Assembly (NCBI RefSeq): GCF_032337115.1
Contig: NZ_JAVXZY010000008.1
Coordinates: 62,001-126,000, forward strand
Length of the DNA stretch: 64,000 nucleotides
Direction of reading: 5' to 3'
Origin: Roseateles_C aquae
GTDB taxonomy: Bacteria; Pseudomonadota; Gammaproteobacteria; Burkholderiales; Burkholderiaceae_C
The position numbers and the translations under genes are program-made. Below the pieces are notes generated by a model. It was not told where the DNA came from, made no database searches, and was given only the letters and a program-made list of their open reading frames with translations. Of the stretch, positions 8,809 through 18,300 are shown piece by piece. The first letter of the stretch is position 1. Every line of letters begins with the position of its first letter.

Positions 8809-8830
8809 GGCCAGAACGCCTCGCCAGGGC

Positions 8831-10117
8831 TCAGCGCAGCACGCTGCGGGCGGCCTGCAGCGTGGCCTCGATATCGGCCTCGCTGTGTGCGGCGCTGACG
8901 AAACCGGCCTCGTACAAGGCCGGCGCCAGGTAGACACCAGCGTCCAGCATGCCGTGGAAGAAGGCGTTGAAGCGGGCGCTGTCGGTCGTCATCACCGTCT
9001 TGTAGTTCTGCGGCAGCTCGGGCATCAGGAAGAAGCCGAACATGCCGCCTTCGCTGTCGACGCTGAAGGGTACGCCATTGGCATCGGCCACCGCCTTCAG
9101 GCCATCGACCAGACGACGGGTCTTGGCGCCAAGTGCTTCGAAGAAGCCGGGCTTCTGGATCTCGCGCAACGTCGCCAGGCCGCAGGCGGTGGCGACCGGA
9201 TTGCCGGACAGCGTGCCGGCCTGGTAGACGCCGCCCAGCGGGGCCAGGTGCTTCATGATCTCGCGGCTGGCGCCAAAGGCTGCCAGCGGCATGCCGCCAC
9301 CGATGACCTTGCCGAACACGCTGATATCGGGCTTGAAGCCCGGAATCAGCCGGCCATAGAGGCCCTGGGCGCTGTGCAGGCCGACGCGGAAACCGGTCAT
9401 CACCTCGTCGAACACCAGCAGGGCGCCGTGGGCGCTGCATAGCTCGCGCAGGCGCTTCACAAACGGTGTGGCGGCACGCACGAAATTCATATTGCCGGCA
9501 ATCGGCTCGATGATCACGCAGGCCAGCTCGGCGCCATGCAGGGCGAAGGCTTCTTCCAGCTGGGCCAGGTTGTTGTACTCCAGCACCAGGGTGTGCTGGG
9601 CGACCTCGGCCGGCACGCCGGCACTGGTTGGGTGGCCGAAGGTGGCAAGACCTGACCCCGCCTTGACCAGCAGCGAGTCGGTATGGCCGTGGTAGCAGCC
9701 CTCGAACTTGATGAACTTGCTGCGGCCGGTGGCGCCGCGGGCCAGGCGGATCGCGCTCATCGTTGCCTCGGTGCCCGAGCTGACCAGGCGCACCTGCTCC
9801 ATGCTGGGCACCAGCTTGAGGATTTCCTCGGCCAGTTCAATCTCGCGTTCGGTTGGCGCACCGAAGGAGAATCCTTCGACGGCGGCCTTCTGTACCGCCT
9901 CCAGCACGGCCGGATGACCGTGGCCGAGGATCATCGGGCCCCAGGAGCCGATGTAATCGATGTAACGTTTTGCATCAGCGTCAAAGATATAGGCACCGGC
10001 GCCGCGGGTGATGAAACGCGGGGTGCCGCCGACAGCGCGGAAGGCGCGCACCGGCGAATTGACGCCACCGGGAATGACCTTCTGGGCGCGATCGAACAGG
10101 ACTTGGTTCTGGCTCAT
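8831..10117 (-). CDS. hemL: Glutamate-1-semialdehyde 2,1-aminomutase
   Basis: A 428-residue PLP enzyme that converts glutamate-1-semialdehyde to 5-aminolevulinate, the entry to tetrapyrrole synthesis. Family blocks are visible: VIPGGVNSPVRAF near the N-terminus, SGTEATMSAIRLAR, KFEGCYHGHTDSLLVKAGSG, VFDEVMTGFR, and the PLP lysine in SVFGKVIGGGMPLAAFG. Length matches the family. ATG at 10117 gives the normal N-terminus MSQNQ. The sequence GGGGTCAGGTCTTGC (9645-9659, minus) falls on the conserved GSGLA stretch and uses the codons TCA and CTT, unusual for this genome. Confidence 0.96.
   Translation of the reverse strand: MSQNQVLFDRAQKVIPGGVNSPVRAFRAVGGTPRFITRGAGAYIFDADAKRYIDYIGSWGPMILGHGHPAVLEAVQKAAVEGFSFGAPTEREIELAEEILKLVPSMEQVRLVSSGTEATMSAIRLARGATGRSKFIKFEGCYHGHTDSLLVKAGSGLATFGHPTSAGVPAEVAQHTLVLEYNNLAQLEEAFALHGAELACVIIEPIAGNMNFVRAATPFVKRLRELCSAHGALLVFDEVMTGFRVGLHSAQGLYGRLIPGFKPDISVFGKVIGGGMPLAAFGASREIMKHLAPLGGVYQAGTLSGNPVATACGLATLREIQKPGFFEALGAKTRRLVDGLKAVADANGVPFSVDSEGGMFGFFLMPELPQNYKTVMTTDSARFNAFFHGMLDAGVYLAPALYEAGFVSAAHSEADIEATLQAARSVLR
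9645..9659 (-). repeat. Copy of dispersed word GGGGTCAGGTCTTGC (exact) inside hemL
   Basis: Exact 15-bp copy on the minus strand, in frame as GGG TCA GGT CTT GCC (G-S-G-L-A). The amino acids are ordinary for HemL; the codons are not ordinary for this genome. Confidence 0.75.
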
Positions 10118-10190
10118 GGCTGGACGCAGCAACTGCGAAGAATGCGTTGAATGGGCGCGTTCAGGCGCCTTGGGGCGCCGGGTGGTGGCG

Positions 10191-11150
10191 TCAGTGGATG
10201 CGGCGTGGGCCGCGGCCGGGCGGCTCGTCGGCCATCAGGTCGGCGCCGGGGCCGATTTCAATGGGCGCGCCTTCCTCGCCTTCTTCACCAGGCGGCAGCG
10301 CCCAGAAGAAGCGATCCGGCACCACATTGCCCATGCCCGGGCGGAAGCCGGCGTCAAGGGCCTGATCCAGGAAGGACAGCGCCTCGGCAACGGCGGTGTG
10401 CACCTCGGCACCGACCGACAGCAGCGCCGCCAGCGAGGCCGACAGCGTTTCGCCGGCTCCGACAAAGCTGACTTCGAAGCGCTCGAACTTCTCGCCGCTG
10501 ATCGGGCCCTGGGCATTGGCCAGCACGTTGTCGATGAACTGGTTGGCCAGACCGATGCCGGTCACCAGCACGTGCTGGGCGCCATGTTCGGCGGCGGCTA
10601 CGGCCAGCTCGCGCGGCGAGGCGGGGCGGTCGGCGTCCCAGTCGGGCAGCAGGAAATCGACCAGCGTCTTGTGATTGCCGACCAGCACCAGGGTCTGCGG
10701 CAGCACCAGCTCGCGGAAGGCGTCCAGATAGCTTTGCTGCTGCTCTTCATCGAGCCAGCTGATCGCCGGCATATAGGCCACCAGGGGCACATCGGGGTAG
10801 TCGCTGAGCACCTCGGCCACGGCGCTGATGCCCTCGGCGCTGCCCAGGAAGCCGACCTTCCAGGCGGCCACCGGCACATCTTCCAGAATGCTGCGCGCCT
10901 GTTCGACGATGGTGTCGCTGTCGATCAGCGATTGGTCGAACACCTCGGCCGTGTCGCGCAACATGATGGAGGTGATCACCGGCAGCGCATGCGCCCCCAT
11001 GGCGGCAATCGTGGCCACATCGCCGGCAATGCCGCCGGCGCCACTGGGGTCGCTGGCGTTGAAGCTCATCACGCAGGCCGGGGCCTGGGCTTCCTGGTCG
11101 TCGGGCAGCGTGGCGGCCGGGGCGGATTCGGGGTGGTCGGGGCTGCTCAT
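10191..11150 (-). CDS. ThiD-like (hydroxymethylpyrimidine kinase family) protein, divergent active site
   Basis: A 319-residue ribokinase-fold protein. SFNASDPSGAGGIAGD (residues about 29-44) matches the ThiD substrate-binding start and KVGFLGS matches the next block. Later ThiD motifs are changed: the HGTGC anion-hole/catalytic motif reads VGAGE, the KGGH block reads VTGIG, and the region of the D-T/P-V-M motif reads AYMPA. An extra acidic, Pro/Gly-rich tail follows. Neighbours are hemL downstream and a divergent rubredoxin, an arrangement I associate with Burkholderiales. Role in thiamin synthesis is therefore uncertain; another small substrate is possible. Confidence 0.7.
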   Translation of the reverse strand: MSSPDHPESAPAATLPDDQEAQAPACVMSFNASDPSGAGGIAGDVATIAAMGAHALPVITSIMLRDTAEVFDQSLIDSDTIVEQARSILEDVPVAAWKVGFLGSAEGISAVAEVLSDYPDVPLVAYMPAISWLDEEQQQSYLDAFRELVLPQTLVLVGNHKTLVDFLLPDWDADRPASPRELAVAAAEHGAQHVLVTGIGLANQFIDNVLANAQGPISGEKFERFEVSFVGAGETLSASLAALLSVGAEVHTAVAEALSFLDQALDAGFRPGMGNVVPDRFFWALPPGEEGEEGAPIEIGPGADLMADEPPGRGPRRIH

Positions 11151-11294
11151 GAATGATGGGGCGCGAGGCCTGGTGCGTGGGCGTGAAATGCCTGCTTGGT
11201 GTTAACCCGGCTTTGTGTCACAGGTGCGGATAAGCACCGAGTCAGCTGTTGCATCTGTGCCTATATGCTCAGGGAAGCCTGGCAGATGCCGTGG

Positions 11295-11314
11295 CTACAA
11301 TCTTTGCATTGTAG
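11295..11314. promoter_or_regulatory. Inverted repeat CTACAAT-N6-ATTGTAG before rubredoxin
   Basis: A perfect 7-bp inverted repeat in the divergent gap between the ThiD-like gene and rubredoxin. TACAAT (11296-11301) could be a -10 box for the rubredoxin-pil operon, with no good -35 box upstream. It may instead be an operator half-site pair. Confidence 0.3.
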
Positions 11315-11333
11315 TGAGTGATTGACATACACC

Positions 11334-11507
11334 GTGAGCGAAGCAAGTACCTGGATGTGCCTGATCTGTGGCTGGATTTACGACGAAGCCGCGGGCGACC
11401 CCGAACATGGCATTGCGCCCGGTACGGCCTGGGCCGATGTCGACATGAACTGGACCTGCCCCGAGTGTGGTGCACGCAAGGAAGATTTTGAAATGGTCCG
11501 CATCTGA
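11334..11507 (+). CDS. Rubredoxin
   Basis: A 57-residue iron-binding electron carrier. The iron ligands are CLIC near the N-terminus and CPEC near the C-terminus, with the usual WIYDEAAGDPEHGI and P-G-T-x-W-x-D elements between. GTG at 11334 gives MSEASTWMCL, like relatives; a TTG at 11322 would add four residues. It leads the pilGHIJ-chpA operon, as it often does in this order. The partner reductase is not in the window. Confidence 0.93.
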   Translation: MSEASTWMCLICGWIYDEAAGDPEHGIAPGTAWADVDMNWTCPECGARKEDFEMVRI

Positions 11508-11567
11508 GTTGCTGCGGCCCTGATGTATCAAAGCTGATTGCGGTATTCCGCGCAAGGAGAACACCGG

Positions 11568-11969
11568 TTGGACTTGCAGGCTCCTGACAACAGGCGCTCG
11601 GCGACGAAGGTGCTGGTCATTGATGACAGCAACACGATCCGCCGCAGCGCTGAAATTTTTTTGAAGCAGGCCGGTCATGAGGTCGTGCTCGCCGAGGACG
11701 GCTTTGATGCGCTGTCCAAGCTGAGCGACTATCAGCCCGACCTGGTGTTTTGCGACATCCTGATGCCGCGCCTGGATGGGTATCAAACCTGCGCCATCAT
11801 CAAGCGCAATCCGCAATTTGCCGCCGTCCCGGTGATCATGCTGTCGTCCAAGGATGGTCTGTTCGACAAAGCCCGTGGCCGCATGGTTGGCTCGCAGGAT
11901 TACCTGACCAAACCTTTTACCAAGGACCAATTGCTGCAGGCTGTTGTCCAGCATCGGCGTAGCGCCTGA
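11568..11969 (+). CDS. pilG: Twitching-motility response regulator PilG
   Basis: A 133-residue single-domain CheY-like receiver. VLVIDDSNTIRRSAEIFL carries the acidic pair, the phospho-acceptor aspartate is in LVFCDILMPRLDGYQ, and KPF near the end has the conserved lysine. PilG is phosphorylated by ChpA/PilL and promotes type IV pilus extension in Pseudomonas. The start is a TTG at 11568, chosen because AAGGAG lies 8 bases before it. It lies 60 bases after rubredoxin and is followed by pilH. Confidence 0.9.
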   Translation: MDLQAPDNRRSATKVLVIDDSNTIRRSAEIFLKQAGHEVVLAEDGFDALSKLSDYQPDLVFCDILMPRLDGYQTCAIIKRNPQFAAVPVIMLSSKDGLFDKARGRMVGSQDYLTKPFTKDQLLQAVVQHRRSA

Positions 11970-12024
11970 TGGGCACACAACAACAAGCCGCCCGCGCCGC
12001 TCGGCGGCGTAGCGAGGAGTGCAT

Positions 12025-12405
12025 ATGACGATTCACAAAATCCTGCTCGTTGACGATTCCAAGACCGAGCTCCATCACCTCAGCGAGATGCTGACCAAGC
12101 GCGGCTACACCGTGCGCACCGCCGAAAACGGCGAAGAGGCGATGAAGCGCTTGGAGGAAGAGAAGCCTGATCTGATCCTGATGGACGTGGTCATGCCTGG
12201 CCAGAATGGCTTCCAGCTGACGCGCTCGATCACCCGCGACGAGCGCTTCAGCGATGTGCCGGTGATCATGTGCACCAGCAAGAATCAGGAAACCGACAAG
12301 GTCTGGGGCATGCGCCAGGGCGCACGCGACTACGTCGTCAAGCCGGTCAAGGCCGAGGAGTTGCTGGCCAAGATCAAGGCACTTGGCGGCAAGGCCTCGG
12401 GCTGA
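12025..12405 (+). CDS. pilH: Twitching-motility response regulator PilH
   Basis: A 126-residue CheY-like receiver starting MTIHKILLVDDSKTELHHL. The phospho-acceptor is in LILMDVVMPGQNGFQ, followed by the threonine in CTSK and the lysine in KPVK. PilH opposes PilG in the Pil-Chp pathway, promoting pilus retraction or acting as a phosphate sink. A GAGGAG site precedes the ATG. The pilI start follows after 4 bases. Confidence 0.92.
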   Translation: MTIHKILLVDDSKTELHHLSEMLTKRGYTVRTAENGEEAMKRLEEEKPDLILMDVVMPGQNGFQLTRSITRDERFSDVPVIMCTSKNQETDKVWGMRQGARDYVVKPVKAEELLAKIKALGGKASG

Positions 12406-12409
12406 GTCC

Positions 12410-12937
12410 ATGGCGAACAAGCAAGCGCTGCGTGATCTGCAGCACCGCCTCGCACAGCGAATGCAGGCGGCCAGGGAAACGACGCAAACCGTACAGTGGC
12501 TGGCCGTCGAGTGCGCCGGTCAGGCTTTGCTGTTTCCGCTGAAGCAGGCGGCCGAGATCTTTGCGCCGGTGCCGCTGAAGGCGGTGCCCTATGCCAAGCC
12601 CTGGATGCTGGGCGTGGCCAATTTGCGCGGCGGCCTGCACACGGTCATCGATCTGGCCATGTTCCTCGGCCTGCGTGAAACCGGCAATCGGCTGGAAGCC
12701 CAGCAGGCGCGCCTGGTGGCATTGAATGCCGAGCTGAACATCAACTGCGCCTTGCAGGTCGACAAGCTCTTGGGCTTGCGCGGCGATGAGCATTTCCAGC
12801 CAGACACTGGGGAAAGCAGTGGCCCGCGGCCACGCTTTGCCGGTGCCCGGCTTTTAGACCAACAGGGGCGTCGCTGGCAGGTCCTGGACCTGGAAGCTTT
12901 GTCCCGTCATGAGCAGTTCCTGCGCATCGTGGATTGA
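12410..12937 (+). CDS. pilI: CheW-like scaffold PilI
   Basis: A 175-residue CheW-domain protein linking the PilJ receptor to the ChpA kinase. The CheW fold is seen in LLFPLKQAAEIFAPVPLKAV, GVANLRGGLHTVIDL and a C-terminal WQVLDLEAL. The start at 12410 is 4 bases after the pilH stop, so the genes are probably co-translated. Position between pilH and pilJ supports the assignment. Confidence 0.9.
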   Translation: MANKQALRDLQHRLAQRMQAARETTQTVQWLAVECAGQALLFPLKQAAEIFAPVPLKAVPYAKPWMLGVANLRGGLHTVIDLAMFLGLRETGNRLEAQQARLVALNAELNINCALQVDKLLGLRGDEHFQPDTGESSGPRPRFAGARLLDQQGRRWQVLDLEALSRHEQFLRIVD

Positions 12938-12992
12938 TGCGGCGCATTGAGCGCCGGTATTGACATCACAAACCAACGTACTAGAGGGCGAG

Positions 12993-15299
12993 ATGAGCTT
13001 CCTGGACAAGATCAAGAAACTGGGCAAGCAAGAGGGCGATGCGCCAGTGGATCCGACGCCGTCGGACACGGACGTCGTGGCCTTGCGCGACAGTGCCGAG
13101 GACACCGAGCTCAGCCGCTTGCCTGAGGAAGCGTCGATCATTTCGGAGGCCGTGCCAACCGAGTTGTCGGTGGCCACCGAGTTTGCCGAGAGCAGCCAGG
13201 TCTCTGCCTTCACCAACACGACCTCGGCCGAGCCGCTGTCGGAGTTCACGCCAGTCGCCCAGGCGGCACAGGCCCGTGAACGCCGGCAAAGCCTGCTGAC
13301 GGCGCTGCTGGTCGTGGGTCTGGTCGGTACCGCCGGTACGGTGGGCTGGAACCTCTGGAGCGGGGCTCGCAGCGCCGCCCAGGTGCGCGGCACCGGTCAG
13401 GCGATGATGCAGTCGCAGCGTCTGGCCAAGGCGGTGTCGACCGCCATGGTGGGCAATGCCGGTGCGTTTGCCGAACTGCGTGAGAGCGTGGGCGTGCTGA
13501 CCTCGGTGGTGGGCAGCATGCGCACCGGGCAGGGCGATCTGGCCAAGGCTTCCGGCGATGCGCTGCAAGGCCTGGAAGCGTTGGCGCCCATGGTCGACCG
13601 CGCCGACAAGAACACCAAGGTCGTGCTCGGTCAGGAAAAGGTGCTGACCCAGGTTGGCGCCGCGCTGCGCGCGATCAACCGGCAATCGTCCGACCTGCTG
13701 GAAAGCGCCGAGGCGGTGTCCTCGCTGGCGCTGCAGCAGGGCGCGTCGGCCGGCGAGATTTCCGCCGTTGGCCAGTTGGTGATGCTGACCCAGCGTATCG
13801 GCAAGAGCGCCAACGAATTCCTGACCCAGGAAGGCGTGAGCCCCGAGGCCGTGTTCCTGCTCGGCAAGGACTTGAATTCCTTCCGCGAAATCAACGAGGC
13901 CCTGCTCAAGGGCAATCCGGAGCTGCGCTTGAAGGGCGCCAGCGATCCGCAGATGAAAGAACGTCTGTCGACGCTGCTCAAGCAGTACGACGACACCCGC
14001 AATCAGGCCTCGGCGATTCTGGGCAATCTGCAAGGCCTGGTGGCTGCGCGGGAAGCACAGGCCGCCATCCTGGGTGATAGCGAACCGCTGCGCAAGGGCC
14101 TGGACCAGGTCGCGCAGCAACTGGAATCGTCCAGCGGCACCGGCCCTGTGACGCTGTTGCTGACGCTGGCTTCACTGGCGGCGCTGATCTATGGCGCGGT
14201 GGGCTTTCTGCGCCTGTATGTGGCCGACCAGGCCCAACGTGCGGCAATGGCTGAAGAGCAGAAGCGTGCTGCTGAAGCGCAGGAACAGGAGGCCAAGCGC
14301 GTCAACGACGCCAACCAGGCCGCTATTTTGCGTTTGATGAACGAGCTGCAGTCGGTCGCTGAAGGTGACTTGACTCAACAAGCGACGGTGACGGAAGACA
14401 TCACCGGCGCGATCGCCGACTCGGTGAACTACACCGTGGAAGAGCTGCGTACGCTGGTGACCCAGGTGCAGTCGACCGCCGCCCGGGTGACGGAAACCAC
14501 CGGTCTGGTCGACCAGACCTCGACCGAGCTGCTGGCCGCTTCGACCGAACAGCTGCACGAGATTCGCCAGACCGGTGAGGCCGTGCTGCAGATGGCCGAA
14601 CGCATCAACCAGGTGTCGTCCAAGGCGCAGGAAACCGCTGAAGTGGCCCGCATGTCTCGTCAGGCTGCCGAACAAGGCAAGAAGGCGATGGAGGACAACA
14701 TCGGCGGTATGAACCAGATTCGCGATCACATCCAGGAAACCTCCAAGCGCATCAAGCGTCTGGGCGAGTCCTCGCAGGAGATCGGCGAGATCACCGAGCT
14801 GATTTCCGACATTACCGAACAGACCAACGTGCTGGCGCTGAACGCGGCCATTCAGGCAGCGTCCGCCGGTGAAGCCGGTCGCGGCTTCTCGGTCGTGGCG
14901 GAAGAAGTGCAGCGTCTGGCCGAACGCTCCGGCGATGCAACGCGCCGGATTGCCGCACTGGTCAAGACCATTCAGACCGACACCCAGGATGCCGTGGCCG
15001 CTATGGAACGCTCCACTGTCGGAGTGGTGGAAGGTACCAAGCTGTCCGATGCCGCCGGTCACGCGCTGGAAGAGATCGACGAGGTGTCGCGTCGCCTGGA
15101 CGAATTGATTGCCCGCATTTCCGAGGAAGCCCTGGGTGAAGCGCGTTCCGCCAATAACGTGGCCGCCAATATCCAGCACATCTTTGCAGTGACCGAGCAG
15201 ACCGGTGACGGTACCCGTTCGACTGCCCAGATGGTGCATGAGCTGTCGCGTTCGGCCGAAGCGCTGAAGCAGTCGGTGGCGCGATTCAAGGTCGCTTGA
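12993..15299 (+). CDS. pilJ: Type IV pilus methyl-accepting chemotaxis protein PilJ
   Basis: A 768-residue transmembrane receptor. An unusually long acidic cytoplasmic lead of about 95 residues precedes the first membrane helix (about 100-120). A PilJ-type periplasmic region follows (MQSQRLAKAVSTAM and a second related QRIGKSANEFL segment), then the second helix (about 385-410), a HAMP-like linker and a receptor signalling domain with the hairpin tip EQTNVLALNAAIQAASAGEAGRG. ATG at 12993 is preferred: GAGGGCGAG precedes it. PilJ feeds surface or ligand signals to ChpA through PilI. Confidence 0.93.
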   Translation: MSFLDKIKKLGKQEGDAPVDPTPSDTDVVALRDSAEDTELSRLPEEASIISEAVPTELSVATEFAESSQVSAFTNTTSAEPLSEFTPVAQAAQARERRQSLLTALLVVGLVGTAGTVGWNLWSGARSAAQVRGTGQAMMQSQRLAKAVSTAMVGNAGAFAELRESVGVLTSVVGSMRTGQGDLAKASGDALQGLEALAPMVDRADKNTKVVLGQEKVLTQVGAALRAINRQSSDLLESAEAVSSLALQQGASAGEISAVGQLVMLTQRIGKSANEFLTQEGVSPEAVFLLGKDLNSFREINEALLKGNPELRLKGASDPQMKERLSTLLKQYDDTRNQASAILGNLQGLVAAREAQAAILGDSEPLRKGLDQVAQQLESSSGTGPVTLLLTLASLAALIYGAVGFLRLYVADQAQRAAMAEEQKRAAEAQEQEAKRVNDANQAAILRLMNELQSVAEGDLTQQATVTEDITGAIADSVNYTVEELRTLVTQVQSTAARVTETTGLVDQTSTELLAASTEQLHEIRQTGEAVLQMAERINQVSSKAQETAEVARMSRQAAEQGKKAMEDNIGGMNQIRDHIQETSKRIKRLGESSQEIGEITELISDITEQTNVLALNAAIQAASAGEAGRGFSVVAEEVQRLAERSGDATRRIAALVKTIQTDTQDAVAAMERSTVGVVEGTKLSDAAGHALEEIDEVSRRLDELIARISEEALGEARSANNVAANIQHIFAVTEQTGDGTRSTAQMVHELSRSAEALKQSVARFKVA

Positions 15300-15339
15300 G
15301 CGGCCTGGACCTTATCTAGAAAAACAGGGCAAATCAGGC

Positions 15340-18300
15340 ATGGATTCCTTGCGCGATTCCGAGTTTCCACCGGACCTCAGCCCCTTGGCCTGGGTGCAGG
15401 AGGAGTTGCGCCGCTCGCTGGAGTCTGTGCACAAGACGCTGCGCCGCTTCCTGCGCGACAACGAGGCCCGCACGACGCTGATGATGGGCGGCGATGCCGC
15501 ACCGCCGAACCAGCTGTTGACCAGCGCCGCGGCGCAGATCCACCAAGTCAGCGGCGTGCTGTCGGTGGTCGGCCTGACGGCCGGCGCGGCGGTGCTGCGC
15601 GCCACCGAGCTGGCGGTCAACCGCATGGCCGAGGCGCCGCTGACGCTTGATTTACGTGCAGTCGAACTGGTCGAGCGCGCGCACTTTGCGCTGCTTTCGC
15701 TGATCGCCCGCATGCTGGCCGGCAACAAGGTGTCCAGCCTGGCGCTGTTCCCGACCTATCGTGAGCTGCAGGCCTACAACCACGCCGAGCGGGTTCACCC
15801 GGCGGATCTCTGGCAGCACCAGTTCAGCTGGCGCGAGCTGCCCGACGATCCCAGCGCCCGCCCGGTGCGCATCGAAGTGGCGCGCTCGGCCTTCGAGGCC
15901 GCGCTGCTCAAGCAGATGCGTGAGCCCAGCGGCGACCATGCCCGCCAGCTCAGCGATCTGTGTGCCGGCCTGGGCCTGAGTGCCTCGACCCGTGGCGCCC
16001 GCACGCTGTGGCGCCTGGCGGCGGCGCAGTTTCAGGCCCAGGCGCTGGGTCTGCTCAAGCCTGACGCCTATGTGAAGCGTCTCGGTTCGCGCCTGCTGTC
16101 GCAGATGCGCGCCAGCGCTGGTGGCGACAACCAGGTGTCCGAGCGCCTGGCCCAAGACCTGCTGTTTTTCTGCGCCCAGAGCGCGGCGCCGCTGTCCGGC
16201 CAGGACGCGGCACGGTTGCAGGCGGTGCGCATCAGCTACGGCCTGGGCAGCGAGAGCGGCGGCGATTATGAAGACGACAGCCTGGGCCGCATCGATCCGG
16301 CCTGGGTGAGCCATGCCAAGCGCCGCGTCAGCGCGGCCAAGGAATCCTGGTCTTCGGCGGCCGAGGGCGAATCGCAACGCCTGGCCGGCCTGGACGAGCA
16401 GTTCGCCGGCGTGTCCGAATCGCTGGCGCGCCTGTTCCCCGGCGGTGAGGTGCTGGGTGATGCGATGCAGCGCGCCGTCGTGGCCACGCTGCGCTCCGGC
16501 CAGCCGCCCTCGCCGAATCTGGCGATGGAAATTGCCACCAGCCTGCTCTACATCGAAGCGGCGCTGGATGACGCGGTGTTCGACCACCCGGAGCAGGGCG
16601 CGCGCGTCCGTGCGCTGGCCCTGCGTGTGGCCGCCGTCGCCCGCGGCGAGCCGCCGGAGGAACTCGAATCCTGGATGGAAGACCTGTACCGCCGGGTCTC
16701 CGATCGCCAGACCCTGGGCAGCGTGGTTCACGAGCTGCGCAGCAGCCTGAGCGAGGTCGAGCGTCAGGTCGACGAATACTTCCGCGACCCGCGCAAGCGC
16801 GAGGTGCTGATCCCGGTGCCCAACCAGCTGGCCACCATGCGTGGCGTGCTCGGTGTGCTGGGCCTGGATCAAGCCGCCCAGGCCTGCGTGCGCATGCGCG
16901 ACGAGCTGGACGATCTGGCCAATACCGAGGTCGATCCCGAGCGCGCCGTGCCGCGCGAGCTGTTCGAGCGCCTGGCCAACAACCTGGGCGCGATGGGTTT
17001 CCTGATCGACATGCTCAGCGTCCAGCCGCAGCTGGCCAAGCGCATGTTTGCCTTCGACGACAGCACCGGTGTGCTGGCCTCGGTGCTGCGTCGTCAGCGC
17101 CAGGCCACGCTGATCACACCGGCCGCCAACAGCCTGCTCAGCCAGGTGCAGGCGGCCGCGCAAGCGGTGGCCGAGGGCGATCGCCCGGCCGAGGATCTGG
17201 CCCGCGATCTGGAGCATCTGGCGCTGCAAGCGCGCGCCGCCGACGAGCCTTCGCTGGTGGCCGCTGCGCAGTCGGCCCAGCGTCTGCTCGATGCCGGCCT
17301 GGCCGAAGCAGCGGAAAGTGTCGAGCCGCTGGCCGTGCCATCCGAGCTGCCGGCCGATTTGATCGACGATCAGGCCCGTGCCCAGGCCGCTCAGCCACTG
17401 AACGAATTCATTGCCGCGCGCAGCCCGGCCGCGGCCGAAGTGCCACCACCGAGCGCACCAATTCCGCACGAGGACGAATCGCTCGACGAGGAGATGCTGG
17501 GCATCTTCATCGAGGAAGCCGCCGAGGTCATTGCCACCGCCCGCGAGGCATTGGCCCAGCTGGCCGAAGACGCCAGCCTGCAGAGCGAGCTCACCACCGT
17601 GCGCCGGGCCTTCCACACGCTCAAGGGCAGCTCGCGCATGGTCGGCCTGGGCGAGTTCGGCGAGGCCGCCTGGGCCTGCGAGCAGCTGTACAACACGCTG
17701 CTGGCCGAACAGCGCAATGCCGATTCCCTGCTGCTGGGCTTCAGCGGCGAAGCGCTTGATGAGTTGGCCGCCTGGGCCGAGGAAATCGACGCACAGGGGC
17801 GCAGCAGCCGCAGTGCCAACAGCCTGCGTGAGCGTGCCGATGCACTGCGTCTGCAAGGCCAGTGGCAGCCGAGCGGCGAGGCGCTGCCAGCGCTCGCTGT
17901 GCCCGCCGAAGCGAGCGCGGTGGAAGTCGCGGCTGAGGCGTTGCCGGAATCGATCGAGTCGATTGAGTTGCCGCTGGCTGAGGCCAGCCCGGCCAGCGCT
18001 GCCGACCTGGCCGAGTTCTCTGAGCTGCGCGAGCTGAACGCTGCTGAGGCGCAGGATCATGGCGAGGCGGCCGAGTTGCCGGCGTTGGAAGCCGAGGTGC
18101 ATGAGCCGCATGAGCTGCACGAGCCCGCTCACGCCACCGTGCCGATGGCGCTGGATGGCTTGTCGCAGGAGCAGCAATTGGCCTCCGTCGACGAGCCCAT
18201 CAGCCTCGATCTGGCCGCCGACGATGGCTTGGGCCTGCCCGAGCTCGATGCCCTGGCCGCGCTGAATGCAGAGTCCGCCGAGGCTCATAGCGCCGAAGCG

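Noticed and set aside
11322..11345. TTGACA at 11322 as a -35 box
   Set aside because: It lies at or inside the rubredoxin start and no -10 box is found at a proper distance.
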